A DNA stretch of 64,000 bases from Gammaproteobacteria bacterium (GCA_004297165.1 SCUJ01000008.1:310001-374000), one strand, 5' to 3'. Shown: positions 1 to 8,144, counted from the stretch's first letter. Numbers and translations are program-made. Notes: generated by a model from the letters alone, not told the origin.

Positions 1-190
1 TGGGTTGCTGCCCGGTGTTCAGATCGATGATGGCAAGACGCCGATGTCCGAGGGCCGCCGGTCCGTCGAGCAACATGCCCTCGCCGTCCGGTCCCCGATG
101 GCTGATCAACTCCAGCATTCGTCCAAGCGTTTTACCGGACTCGCCGCGTTCCAGCGGCTCGGGCGAGAACCAGCCGGCTATCCCGCACAT
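1..190 (-). CDS. Asparagine synthetase-like amidotransferase, N-terminal fragment
   Basis: The gene starts at the ATG read leftward from 190 and runs off the left edge, so only about 63 residues are visible. They begin MCGIAGWFSPE, giving the Cys2 nucleophile of class II (Ntn) glutamine amidotransferases, and continue with HRGPDGEG (about 39-46) and GHRRLAIIDL (about 55-64), the signature of the AsnB family. These enzymes move ammonia from glutamine to an activated carboxylate. Only 2 bp separate it from the DUF354 gene upstream, so it belongs to the glycan cluster. AsnB paralogues in polysaccharide loci often amidate sugar carboxylates (WbpS-like); that role is inferred. The synthetase domain is not visible, so true asparagine synthesis cannot be excluded. 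Confidence 0.88.
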   Translation of the reverse strand, partial: MCGIAGWFSPEPLERGESGKTLGRMLELISHRGPDGEGMLLDGPAALGHRRLAIIDLNTGQQP

Positions 191-192
191 CG

Positions 193-1257
193 TCAATTCG
201 CCCCTGTGCGGAGCAAATCCTGCGGCAGGTCCGGATAGGATTCGATATAACCCGCCACGAAGCGGGCGACATCAATCGTCTCGGCCAGCAGCCGTTCCCG
301 CGCTGCCTGCGCCGTCTCACGGTCATAATCGAGCAGCCAGTCCATTGCGGCCTGGAGACTCTCGCGATCCAGGGTACGGACATTGCGTACCAGCCCATAA
401 CGGCGTTCCTGTTCATTGGTGTAACCGCGGCCGGTCAGCGCCGCATACACGGCGGGTACGCCGAGCGCCGCGCACTCGGAGGCCATGGTCGCGCTCTCTC
501 CGATCAAGCCCCGGCAGAAGGCCATGACATGATGCAAGTCGGCCGGGTTGCCCTGGTAGAGATAATTCGCGAAGGCATCCGGCAGGGTTTGTTCGGAGGA
601 GATAAGCACCTTGCCCCGTGCCTTGAGCTGCCGCACCACGAAGTCCAGCAATTCATGATCCCAGCCATGTTCGTGAAGATCGTGGCTCGCCTTCCAGGAC
701 ACCAGCCGGATGAGGAAGGTGTCCCCGCTCTCCGCGAGTCCGTTCCGGGCGGCCAGCAGCCGATCGGGGCTGAAATAACCGGGACGCAGGTAGGACAACT
801 CGTGATAGCCCGGATAGCGGATGGTCTTCCGCTCGGGGACGCGTCCCTCATAACAACTCGGGACTATTACGCGGGTCGCCAGGGGATAGGTCAGCGCATT
901 CTGCAAGTGCGCGTTTTCCGTGTCGTAAAACACGAGCGACGGGATGCCCGTGAGCGCCCCCACGTGGGCGATGAAAATGCCGCCGATGGCGGCCATACGG
1001 TCCGGCTTGAAATCCTGGACCTGCCGGTAGAGCCGGTAATCCCGGATCGCGAGTTCGCGGAGCAAGCCGAGCATACCGCCCTTGGCCTGGGTGGACAGGG
1101 AAATGTGGGGAATGGACAAGCTATCGAGCAATCTGTGGGTGACCTCCTTATCCCGGCTGGTCACCAGGATGGCGTGTCCCTTCTCCTTTAAGAGACGGAT
1201 CGGATTCCTGAAAAAATGGACATGCGCGGGATGACCGATGTCGAACAGGATGCGCAT
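193..1257 (-). CDS. DUF354 family protein (GT-B-like, polysaccharide-locus type)
   Basis: This 354-residue protein begins MRILFDIGHPAHVHFF, the diagnostic N-terminus of the DUF354 family, whose fold is predicted to resemble UDP-GlcNAc 2-epimerase and MurG-type GT-B enzymes. No biochemical function is established for the family, which occurs mainly in exopolysaccharide and surface-glycan loci. A stretch around residues 235-280 (ESATMASECAALGVPAVY) resembles the nucleotide-sugar binding region of GT-B enzymes. No membrane segment or signal peptide is evident. It lies 3 bp after the GT2 gene and 2 bp before the AsnB-like gene, so all are probably cotranscribed. A glycosyltransferase or epimerase role in building the glycan made here is inference. 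Confidence 0.85.
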   Translation of the reverse strand: MRILFDIGHPAHVHFFRNPIRLLKEKGHAILVTSRDKEVTHRLLDSLSIPHISLSTQAKGGMLGLLRELAIRDYRLYRQVQDFKPDRMAAIGGIFIAHVGALTGIPSLVFYDTENAHLQNALTYPLATRVIVPSCYEGRVPERKTIRYPGYHELSYLRPGYFSPDRLLAARNGLAESGDTFLIRLVSWKASHDLHEHGWDHELLDFVVRQLKARGKVLISSEQTLPDAFANYLYQGNPADLHHVMAFCRGLIGESATMASECAALGVPAVYAALTGRGYTNEQERRYGLVRNVRTLDRESLQAAMDWLLDYDRETAQAARERLLAETIDVARFVAGYIESYPDLPQDLLRTGAN

Positions 1258-1260
1258 CGA

Positions 1261-2121
1261 CTATTTCGAGCGCTGATAGAGCAGCATGGTGATTTGCTCG
1301 GAGACGAGTCCGATAAGAAATATGATGACGCTGCACATGAACAGTACGGCGCTCATGTTGGTGAACCTGCTCTGCGTCATATAGGTATACAGGTAATAAC
1401 TAAGGCCGGTGAGAAACATGGCGAGACTGAAGGGGAAAAACACCTTCATGGGCGAATACAAGGTGCCTATCTTGAACAGGATTAAAAGAAACCGGATGCC
1501 ATCCTTGACGATCCGGATGTGGCTGTTCCCGATCCTCTGCTCCACCTTCACCGGGACATAAGCGACGGTATAACCGGCGCGGAAGAAGGCAAGCGTGCTG
1601 GTGGCGGGATAGGAGAAGCCATTCGGAAAGAGGTGCAGGAATTCCCGGAAGCGATCGGCCCGCGCGGCGCGGAAGCCCGAGGTCAGGTCCTTGACCTTGT
1701 GATTGACCATGAAGCTCGCGAAACGGTTGTAGATACCGTTGGCCAGATGCCTCCAGAGGTTGGCCTGGGAGGCGGCATTGCGCGAACCGACCACCAGATC
1801 GAAGCCTTCCGCCATCTTGTTCAACAGATCGGGGATGGCCGCCGGGTCGTGCTGACCGTCGCCGTCCATCAGCACCAGGATATCGCCCGTGGCTTTACGA
1901 GCCCCGGCCTTGATCGCGGCGCCATTGCCCATGCTGACCGCGAGATGCAGGCGAATGACTTTGAATCGCGCGCAAATCTCGGCGGTATTGTCGGTGGAAC
2001 CGTCGTCAACAACGATGATCTCCGCTGCCGGGAAGCTTGCCTCCAACCTGGGCAGGATTTTCTCAAGTCCTCGGGCCTCGTTGCGCGCGGGGATGATAAT
2101 ACTCAGATTGCCTGAGTTCAT
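1261..2121 (-). CDS. Family 2 glycosyltransferase with C-terminal membrane hairpin
   Basis: The protein has 286 residues from the chosen ATG, which has a GGAG ribosome-binding site about 11 bases upstream; a longer frame would run into the preceding gene. It has a GT-A fold: NLSIIIPARNEA near the start, VVDDGSTDNT at about 37-46 and the metal-binding MDGDGQHD at about 85-92. Two hydrophobic segments near 225-245 and 260-280 anchor it in the inner membrane, as in GtrB and bacterial dolichyl-phosphate-mannose-synthase-like enzymes that make undecaprenyl-phosphate sugars. The GT-C gene lies 34 bp upstream, and the pairing of a polyprenyl-phosphate-sugar synthase with a GT-C transferase is a recurrent arrangement. 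The sugar is unknown. Confidence 0.9.
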   Translation of the reverse strand: MNSGNLSIIIPARNEARGLEKILPRLEASFPAAEIIVVDDGSTDNTAEICARFKVIRLHLAVSMGNGAAIKAGARKATGDILVLMDGDGQHDPAAIPDLLNKMAEGFDLVVGSRNAASQANLWRHLANGIYNRFASFMVNHKVKDLTSGFRAARADRFREFLHLFPNGFSYPATSTLAFFRAGYTVAYVPVKVEQRIGNSHIRIVKDGIRFLLILFKIGTLYSPMKVFFPFSLAMFLTGLSYYLYTYMTQSRFTNMSAVLFMCSVIIFLIGLVSEQITMLLYQRSK

Positions 2122-2155
2122 GGCAGTCCAGTCTCCAGCCTGCTCGATAATTATT

Positions 2156-4108
2156 TTAGAGGGTCGGGTCTTGTGCGGTCTCAGCGCCGGATCGTGATTC
2201 ATCCCCCCGGGTAGCGTCGGCCATTTGTAGTACCTGTTTATCCAAACTGTCAAGGCCAGCTTTGTTGGCGATAATTAGACGCCGATTCTTTTTAAGGTAA
2301 TTCCTGTACTCGGCCAGGGTCGCCTGCGCCCCCTCCTTGTCTTGCATGCCGATCAACAATTTCAAATGCAACTCAAAATATTTAGGCAGTGGGTTCAAAC
2401 GGATTGCCTCATTGATATTGGTCAAGGCGCACTCTCCGTCTCCGATGTGGATACACACTAGAGATGCCAGTTGATGCAACATGTCCCCATACTTAAAATA
2501 TCTGGGTTGATCGGTCAATCGAATGATCAATTCCACGAACCGGTAGGGATTTACCAGGCGGCAATCCCGATTGAGCATGGCCTCAACGATTTCATCCAAC
2601 GCCCCTATCGTACCCCTGGCGTACCATTCATCGAGGTCAAGGTTGGCGAATATTTCGTCCCAATCGCGTTCCGGCACCTCACGTTTAAATAAACATGCAG
2701 TGAAATAAACTTTCTTGATATATAACAGCAAGGCATGATTATGATTCGTCGTGATCTGACTGAAGGTCGCCAAATATCGATCATAATCGTCCATTAACAC
2801 ATACAAGTCCATGAGATGGGACCATGCCCTGACCGAGGTCGGCTGCACACTGGCCCGTTCCACCGCCTTCAGGTAAGGATCTTCATAGGATGCGGTCTCC
2901 TTGGCGGTAACGGACGCAAGCAATGCCATCATGACGAACGCGGCCATGTACCCTAATCGATCCCCATATTTGTCGCAGAGTCGAGTTACGAACCAAGCAG
3001 CCAGGACGCACGGACCAAGCAAGGGAAGGTAGTTTCGATGCTCGTAATACAGTTCCAGGCTGAGGAAGCTCGACTCCAACGCGTGGCCCGCGAAAAACCA
3101 GAGCACTGCAAATCCGAAAATCGGGCATCGTCTACGATAATGCCAGCCAAGACCAAGCAAAGCGGCTATCCCGATCAGATAGACGATCATCTCCGGGGGC
3201 ATTAGCCAACCGGTGACTACCGGAAAATCGTCATTGAAGATGGAATAGGCGCCACGCTGCGGCAGGATAATCTTGGCCAGATAATCGAAGAGGACCATTG
3301 GCTGGGTAAGCAACCTTTCCAGCATGCCGAAATGCCGGGTCTGGAAGTCCAGCAGGGTACTGTTGAAATTCATCAGCATATACCCCGCCAATACCGCTAA
3401 CGGCGCAATCAGAAAGCACCCGCCCCACCAGCGGGACCGGATATCCTTGAACATGCCGGATAACAACGTTCCTTCGAGAACGAGGATGTACAAGGGCAAC
3501 AGGATTCCGATCTCCTTCGCCAGCACACCAAGCACCATGCTTCCGCCAACGAAAAAGCTCATGCCGGCAAGGTTATTGAGGCTGGAGGTGGCGATATATT
3601 TCTCCCTGAAATACAAATACCCATAAAGACCGGCGAGCGTAGCGAATACGGCAAGCTGCGTCATACGCTGAACGACATACAATACCGTGGTGATTTGTAT
3701 GGGATGCAACAACCAGAGAGCGGCTGTCAATAAAGGGAAGAGTTCTCGACCGCTGCCGGTACTGGATACTCCGGGCGCAAGACGTCGCCCCAGAAAGTAG
3801 ATCAGGATGCCATTAATCAGATGAATGCCGAAATTGACCACCTTGAAACTGTATGAGTCCAGTGGCCAGCTTTCATGTTGCCAGGCGAAGGTCAGCAGGG
3901 AGAGGGGACGACCGGAAGGACCTGCGATCCCGTTAAATATGTAATATAAATAACCCTCACTATCAATCAGGTTGAGGTTATAAAGATTGTAATAATCATC
4001 GCCCCAAAATGAAGTATGCAGCGCTCCGCGGTAAACCAATGCGACAAGAAGGAGTATTCCTCCACTTAAAATCACTCTAAGCATGAAACGTATCATGTTA
4101 GACGGCAT
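2156..4108 (-). CDS. GT-C membrane glycosyltransferase with TPR-like tail; candidate pilin O-glycosyltransferase
   Basis: A polytopic membrane protein of about 650 residues. A TM segment is followed by a periplasmic GDDYYN acidic motif (D37, D38) typical of GT-C enzymes, then GRPLSLLTFAW, LHPIQITTVLYVVQRMTQLA near 130-155 and YEHRNYLP near 365, which recur in bacterial relatives of TMTC/PMT O-mannosyltransferases. About ten TM segments are followed by a soluble helical tail of about 230 residues with TPR-like repeats. ATG 4108 is preferred; an in-frame TTG at 4120 has no better ribosome-binding site. It follows pilA directly, behind that gene's terminator, an arrangement resembling pilA-tfpW in some Pseudomonas strains. 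Transfer of a lipid-linked sugar to pilin is inferred; a surface-glycan transferase or polymerase is the alternative. Confidence 0.8.
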   Translation of the reverse strand: MPSNMIRFMLRVILSGGILLLVALVYRGALHTSFWGDDYYNLYNLNLIDSEGYLYYIFNGIAGPSGRPLSLLTFAWQHESWPLDSYSFKVVNFGIHLINGILIYFLGRRLAPGVSSTGSGRELFPLLTAALWLLHPIQITTVLYVVQRMTQLAVFATLAGLYGYLYFREKYIATSSLNNLAGMSFFVGGSMVLGVLAKEIGILLPLYILVLEGTLLSGMFKDIRSRWWGGCFLIAPLAVLAGYMLMNFNSTLLDFQTRHFGMLERLLTQPMVLFDYLAKIILPQRGAYSIFNDDFPVVTGWLMPPEMIVYLIGIAALLGLGWHYRRRCPIFGFAVLWFFAGHALESSFLSLELYYEHRNYLPLLGPCVLAAWFVTRLCDKYGDRLGYMAAFVMMALLASVTAKETASYEDPYLKAVERASVQPTSVRAWSHLMDLYVLMDDYDRYLATFSQITTNHNHALLLYIKKVYFTACLFKREVPERDWDEIFANLDLDEWYARGTIGALDEIVEAMLNRDCRLVNPYRFVELIIRLTDQPRYFKYGDMLHQLASLVCIHIGDGECALTNINEAIRLNPLPKYFELHLKLLIGMQDKEGAQATLAEYRNYLKKNRRLIIANKAGLDSLDKQVLQMADATRGDESRSGAETAQDPTL

Positions 4109-4128
4109 GATATCGGGCAAGACATAAA

Positions 4129-4152
4129 AAAGGCCACCTTGAGGTGGCCTTT
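4129..4152 (-). terminator. Rho-independent terminator after pilA
   Basis: A perfect stem (arm 4131-4138 AGGCCACC, loop TTGA, arm 4143-4150), extended by two A-T pairs, is followed on the minus strand by a run of T residues. It lies 65 bp beyond the pilA stop codon and just before the GT-C gene start, so it probably limits readthrough from the strong pilin promoter. A second inverted repeat (CTGACTG / CAGTCAG, about 4159-4188) lies between it and pilA. Confidence 0.85.
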
Positions 4153-4216
4153 ATATTTCTGACTGTCTGTCGTTGAGGTTTCAGTCAGCCTGTAATTATA
4201 TTCTGGTGTCGACTGT

Positions 4217-4639
4217 TTACTTACAGGCAGCCGGCAGATATTTATCGTCTGCGGAACTCGTGCATGTCCAAGTCGCGCCGTAATCATTAGCGGAGGTCAA
4301 GGTCAGGGTTTTAGCCGCGAGGGGAGCACTCACGCTTCCGGCCGCTTTCATGGTGGCTCTAATGACAGGCGAACTGACAGATCCACCAATAGCAACTGAA
4401 GCAACATACTTACCATCAGTCGTTGCGTTCAATGAGGCGATTACCGGCAACGATCCTCGATCGGCGATCCACTCCGCCAACGGGGTCTTAACGCCGGAGG
4501 TCAGGGTCATGGCCTCGGACATCTGGGCGCGGGCGATATAGTCGGAATACGCGGGAATGGCCACGGCGGCCAGGATGCCGATGATCGCAACCACGATCAT
4601 CAATTCGATAAGGGTAAAGCCTTGCTGCATCGTTTTCAT
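4217..4639 (-). CDS. pilA: Type IV major pilin PilA
   Basis: This 140-residue prepilin has a short leader MKTMQQG, then FTLIELMIVVAIIGILAAVA. PilD would cut after G7, leaving Phe1 and the conserved Glu5 of the mature pilin. The N-terminal hydrophobic helix is both membrane anchor and fibre core. Cys126 and Cys139 close to the C-terminus (K140) can form the D-loop disulfide of type IVa pilins. The globular part is rich in Ser and Thr, including a segment about 84-105, possible glycan sites. A strong ribosome-binding site (AGGAG) precedes the ATG. pilR lies upstream with a sigma-54 promoter and palindrome between them, and the gene is followed by a terminator and the GT-C gene. Confidence 0.96.
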   Translation of the reverse strand: MKTMQQGFTLIELMIVVAIIGILAAVAIPAYSDYIARAQMSEAMTLTSGVKTPLAEWIADRGSLPVIASLNATTDGKYVASVAIGGSVSSPVIRATMKAAGSVSAPLAAKTLTLTSANDYGATWTCTSSADDKYLPAACK

Positions 4640-4722
4640 TTCTACTCTCCTGACATTGGGATATTGAGATCTAATTTATGATGATACTCTCCGATTAGGA
4701 AGAGGTCGGCACGTTCGATAAT

Positions 4723-4738
4723 TGCAGATTCCATGCCA
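4723..4738 (-). promoter_or_regulatory. Sigma-54 (-24/-12) promoter of pilA
   Basis: On the minus strand the bases read TGGCATGGAATCTGCA. The GG and GC dinucleotides are 12 bases apart, as required by RpoN, and all consensus positions but two are met. Transcription would start near 4711, giving a leader of about 72 bases before pilA. PilR, encoded next door, is a sigma-54 activator, and pilA of Pseudomonas is known to be controlled this way. Confidence 0.85.
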
Positions 4739-4881
4739 GAATATTAAGAGAAACATTGCCTATCAGCTCATCGTGACTATATCTGACTGTTAGATATGGA
4801 AATTAAATGATTTCTGGCCCTGATACAGGCGTATTTGTCGTCGAATTATCAACTTATTAAGATGTCGTCAGAACTAATTTA

Positions 4882-4920
4882 CATGACGAAATTTGTCATC
4901 CTCTGACAAATTTCGTCATG
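4882..4920. promoter_or_regulatory. Perfect 17-bp palindrome; candidate PilR enhancer
   Basis: Arms 4882-4898 (CATGACGAAATTTGTCA) and 4904-4920 are perfect inverted repeats around a 5-base centre. Each arm itself contains TGAC-N7-GTCA, so two dyad sites lie about 21 bp, two helical turns, apart. The site is about 190 bp upstream of the predicted pilA transcription start, a normal enhancer distance for a sigma-54 activator. It could also form a hairpin after pilR, but no T-run follows on the minus strand, which argues against a classical terminator. Confidence 0.6.
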
Positions 4921-4962
4921 TATCCAATGACAGATGGTGAGTTAACTATGCTCAGCCTATCT

Positions 4963-6297
4963 TCAACCCTTCCGTATCGTCAATTTCTGCATGCGGTAAC
5001 GAAGCGACCGCAACGTCATGCTCAGGGACGCGGCGGTTGCGGCGAGGTTCCAGTGATGTTTCTCCAATGCCTCATGCACGAGTTTGCGCTCGATATCGTT
5101 GAGGTAGGATTCGAGATTCACAGCGCCTGATGCTGTGGTCATGTTCATTCCGACAGGTTGGTTTTGCGGCAGGCGTAAATCCCCCGCCTTGATCTCGTAT
5201 TCGTCGCACAGGGTCATGGCCCGTTCAAGGATGTTTTCCAGCTCCCTGACGTTGCCAGGGAAATCGTATCCCTGCAAAGCATCCATAGCCGCTTCCGCGA
5301 TTCTATATTCCTGTCCTGAAATTCCCTGCGCATACCGATGCATAATATGCGCGGCTATTTCGAGGACATCCTCGCGCCGTTCGCGCAGGGGCGGGACGCG
5401 CACTTCAATTACATTTATCCGGAAAAACAAATCCTGCCGGAAACTTCCCCGCTCAGCCTCGACAGCCAGGTTCTTGTGCGTCGCGCTGAGGATCCGGACA
5501 TTCACTGGCACCTCGATCTGACTGCCGATTGGCCGGATGCGTTTCTCCTGTATGGCCCGCAGGAGCTTCACCTGCATTGGCAATGGCAACTCCGCGACCT
5601 CGTCGAGAAACAGCGTGCCACCTTCCGCAGCCTGGAACAGACCGGTCTTGTCGATATCCGCACCGGTAAAGCTCCCTTTCTTGTGGCCAAAAAATTCGCT
5701 TTCCATTAAATCCCGCGGGATGGCGCCGCAATTGACCGGGACGAAGGGTTGGGCAGCACGGGGGCCTTCCTCATGGATCATCCGCGCCACCAGTTCCTTG
5801 CCTGTCCCCGACTCTCCGCAGATGTATATCGGAGCCTGGCTTCGCGCCAACTTGGTTATAGTCTTGCGCAGATCCTGAATAGCCGGACTGTTGCCGATGA
5901 GCAGTCCGGTATGAACACTCGAATCGTGCAACCGGAGAGCGCTCTCAACCAACGCCCTTAACACCGCCAGATTCACCGGTTTGTTGATGAAATCGAAGGC
6001 GCCGGACTTGAGTGCGGTAATCGCCGTCTCCATATTTCCATGTGCGGTGATCACGGCAACCGGCACCTTGGGGTAATGCGACTGCATATAAGCAACGAAA
6101 TCAACGCCATTGCCATCCGGCAGGCGCATATCGGTCAGGCAGAGATCGTAGGATTCACGCCCCAGCAGTCGTTTGGCGACGGCCAAATCCGGCGCGCTCT
6201 GCGTGTCCACATGCATCCGGTTCAGGGTTATCTCAAGCAATTCCCGGATGGCGGGTTCGTCATCAATAATCAGAGCTTTATAACGATCCTTATGCAT
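4963..6297 (-). CDS. pilR: Sigma-54-dependent response regulator PilR
   Basis: This 444-residue protein is of the NtrC type. The receiver domain (about 6-120) has the acidic pair in IIDDE and phospho-acceptor D56 in LTDMRLPDG. The AAA+ domain (about 130-370) has Walker A GESGTGKE (161-168), the sigma-54 contact loop GSFTGAD (208-214) and Walker B with D232/E233. A Fis-type helix-turn-helix occupies the last 45 residues. It lies 6 bp after pilS. Phosphorylated by PilS, it would activate sigma-54 transcription of pilA, whose candidate promoter and enhancer lie just downstream. Confidence 0.95.
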   Translation of the reverse strand: MHKDRYKALIIDDEPAIRELLEITLNRMHVDTQSAPDLAVAKRLLGRESYDLCLTDMRLPDGNGVDFVAYMQSHYPKVPVAVITAHGNMETAITALKSGAFDFINKPVNLAVLRALVESALRLHDSSVHTGLLIGNSPAIQDLRKTITKLARSQAPIYICGESGTGKELVARMIHEEGPRAAQPFVPVNCGAIPRDLMESEFFGHKKGSFTGADIDKTGLFQAAEGGTLFLDEVAELPLPMQVKLLRAIQEKRIRPIGSQIEVPVNVRILSATHKNLAVEAERGSFRQDLFFRINVIEVRVPPLRERREDVLEIAAHIMHRYAQGISGQEYRIAEAAMDALQGYDFPGNVRELENILERAMTLCDEYEIKAGDLRLPQNQPVGMNMTTASGAVNLESYLNDIERKLVHEALEKHHWNLAATAASLSMTLRSLRYRMQKLTIRKG

Positions 6298-6303
6298 GCG
6301 CTG

Positions 6304-7908
6304 CTAAATCAGGTTGTGTTGCTTTTCGGGATGGGCGAATTTTATCCTGAAACAACAACCTTGCGCGCTGTTGTCGTGCAGGATCAGAGTGGCCTGGTTG
6401 GCCTCGCATAATTCTCTGGCGATATACAGACCCAAACCGGTACCGTCTGCGGCAGTAGTGAAGAACGGCTCGAACAAATGTTGCACGTCTGCGTCCCTGA
6501 TCCCTGGTCCATAATCGCGCACATCGAGGTGGGGTCTTCCCGACGCTTCATCGATCGCCATAGTGATCATCAGTGCCGGATTTCCCTGGGAGTAACGTAA
6601 GCCATTCTCAATCAGATTGATCAGGACCTGCCTGAATTGCGCCGCATCCATCCTGACCTTCGTACCGGCAGCAACCGTATTACATAATTGTATCGAGTCG
6701 CCTTCTAGCCCGTGACGGGACATGAACTCGTTCAAGAATTCCTCCAGCCAGGTCTCCAGTTCCATAACCACCGGCTGCGCCCGGTCCCGGCGGCTGATGC
6801 TCTGGATATTCTCGATGATTCGATTGATGCGGCGGGAATGATCCTCGATGATGGCGGTAAGACGTTGGTCATCGTGGGTGAGATTGCTCGATTCCGCAAG
6901 CAGTTGTCCGGCATGACTGATCGCGCCAAGCGGGTTGCGGATCTCATGGGCGATGCTCGCGGTAAGACGCGCCAGCGAGGCGAGTTTCATTTGTTGCGCG
7001 CGTTGCAACAGGAGCGATACGTCATCTAGGAAGACCAGAATTTCGACCCGGTCTTCGAGCTTCAGCCGGACGAAAGAGGCCTGGATCTCCACCCCTCCGT
7101 GACGCAGTACGACGGCATTCTTGCCCTGTCCAGACTTCCATTCCAGGGCGTTGGCATGGATCTCCGCGGAGCATTCTTTGATATCCTTCCCTGTCATATC
7201 GCCATGCAAACCCAGAAGGTTGCAGGCCGACTCGTTCACAAGCCGCACGCGAAGATCCTCGTCAAGCACCACAATCCCTGACTGCAAACGCTGTACGATA
7301 TGCTCATTAAGGCGCGCCAGATTCTCCAGATCGATCCGGCTCTGTTCGGCGCGGGCCTCCGATTCCCTGACCCTGCCGGCCAGAACGTAACTGATCCCCG
7401 CAGTCATGAAAAAAGAGACGCCGAGCATGCCGGCATGGGTATAGTTGGGTTCCGGCATGACGCGGAACAAATGCGTGTAGATTTCCTCTCCCAGCACCGC
7501 GAGAGTGGCAAGGGAGGCGAACAGGATCCCAATTCGGCCAGGGATAAGAATACCGCCGAACGCGACTGTCACCACCAGCAGGATCCCGAGCCCGCTGCTG
7601 AGTCCGTTGCTCGCATACATCAGCAAGGTGATTATTGTTATGTCCGTAAATACCTGGACACACACCTGCAAGGCATAAGGCGGACGTTGCAGACGGCTGA
7701 CCAATTGGGCCAGCACCGCCAACACCAGATACACATGGGAACAGTAGAAAAACAGGGCCTTGTCATAAACGCCAAGCGGTGTTGGCAACTGGCCTGTCCA
7801 GTAAAGGGTTACGAACAGAAATGCAATCAGAAACCGGTAAAAATTGAAATAAGTCAGCGCATTCCAGGCGCTCCGGCGCGCCTGTCCCGCGGCAATTAGC
7901 GTTTTCAT
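6304..7908 (-). CDS. pilS: Sensor histidine kinase PilS
   Basis: The protein has 534 residues from ATG 7908, which overlaps the stop of the preceding gene by 4 bp (ATGA). An N-terminal block of about six TM segments (about 20-185) is followed by a PAS domain (about 200-310), a HisKA domain with phospho-accepting His321 in SIAHEIRNPLGAI and a HATPase domain with N, G1 (DYGPGI) and G2 (GTGLGLYIA) boxes. This architecture, a polytopic sensor with cytoplasmic PAS, is that of PilS, which senses pilin in the inner membrane and controls PilR phosphorylation. pilR follows after 6 bp. The frame extends 15 residues upstream, but that would overlap the PP0621-type gene. Confidence 0.93.
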   Translation of the reverse strand: MKTLIAAGQARRSAWNALTYFNFYRFLIAFLFVTLYWTGQLPTPLGVYDKALFFYCSHVYLVLAVLAQLVSRLQRPPYALQVCVQVFTDITIITLLMYASNGLSSGLGILLVVTVAFGGILIPGRIGILFASLATLAVLGEEIYTHLFRVMPEPNYTHAGMLGVSFFMTAGISYVLAGRVRESEARAEQSRIDLENLARLNEHIVQRLQSGIVVLDEDLRVRLVNESACNLLGLHGDMTGKDIKECSAEIHANALEWKSGQGKNAVVLRHGGVEIQASFVRLKLEDRVEILVFLDDVSLLLQRAQQMKLASLARLTASIAHEIRNPLGAISHAGQLLAESSNLTHDDQRLTAIIEDHSRRINRIIENIQSISRRDRAQPVVMELETWLEEFLNEFMSRHGLEGDSIQLCNTVAAGTKVRMDAAQFRQVLINLIENGLRYSQGNPALMITMAIDEASGRPHLDVRDYGPGIRDADVQHLFEPFFTTAADGTGLGLYIARELCEANQATLILHDNSAQGCCFRIKFAHPEKQHNLI

Positions 7909-8144
7909 CCGGCTTTGTTTATTATTGCGGACTCCCGGTGTTCCCGGGAACAATAATATTTGTCGTCCGGTCCGCGGATCGCATCAGCCTGCGCCAAATA
8001 CAGTTCGCAACATGCGCACTTGACCATCTTCGTGGGTTGCCTCTCCCCTGCCCCGGCGACAGATCTGATCCGGCTGGAAAACATCCGGTAAATCAGCCGT
8101 AACATCAGGTAGATGACGGCGCAGATCAGAAGCACACGATACAT
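7905..8144 (-). CDS. PP0621-family membrane-anchored zinc-ribbon protein
   Basis: This 79-residue protein has an N-terminal TM helix (MYRVLLICAVIYLMLRLIYR), a basic linker and a small Cys-rich module: CACC at 43-46, then YYCSREH near 63-69, likely a zinc ribbon. This matches the uncharacterised PP0621 family, but no function is known. Its stop overlaps the pilS start as ATGA, suggesting translational coupling, so it opens a PP0621-pilS-pilR operon. A longer reading frame in the same register runs antisense into sucC and is not real. The gap of 57 bp to divergent sucC holds the promoters of both. Confidence 0.82.
   Translation of the reverse strand: MYRVLLICAVIYLMLRLIYRMFSSRIRSVAGAGERQPTKMVKCACCELYLAQADAIRGPDDKYYCSREHRESAIINKAG

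Noticed and set aside
529-2115. Two long plus-strand frames opposite the DUF354 and GT2 genes
   Set aside because: Both mirror real genes on the other strand with conserved motifs, and neither protein resembles a known family.
4882-4920. Reading the palindrome as the pilR terminator
   Set aside because: No T-run follows on the minus strand, and the repeated dyads at an enhancer distance from the pilA promoter fit regulation better; a minor role in 3' end formation is not excluded.
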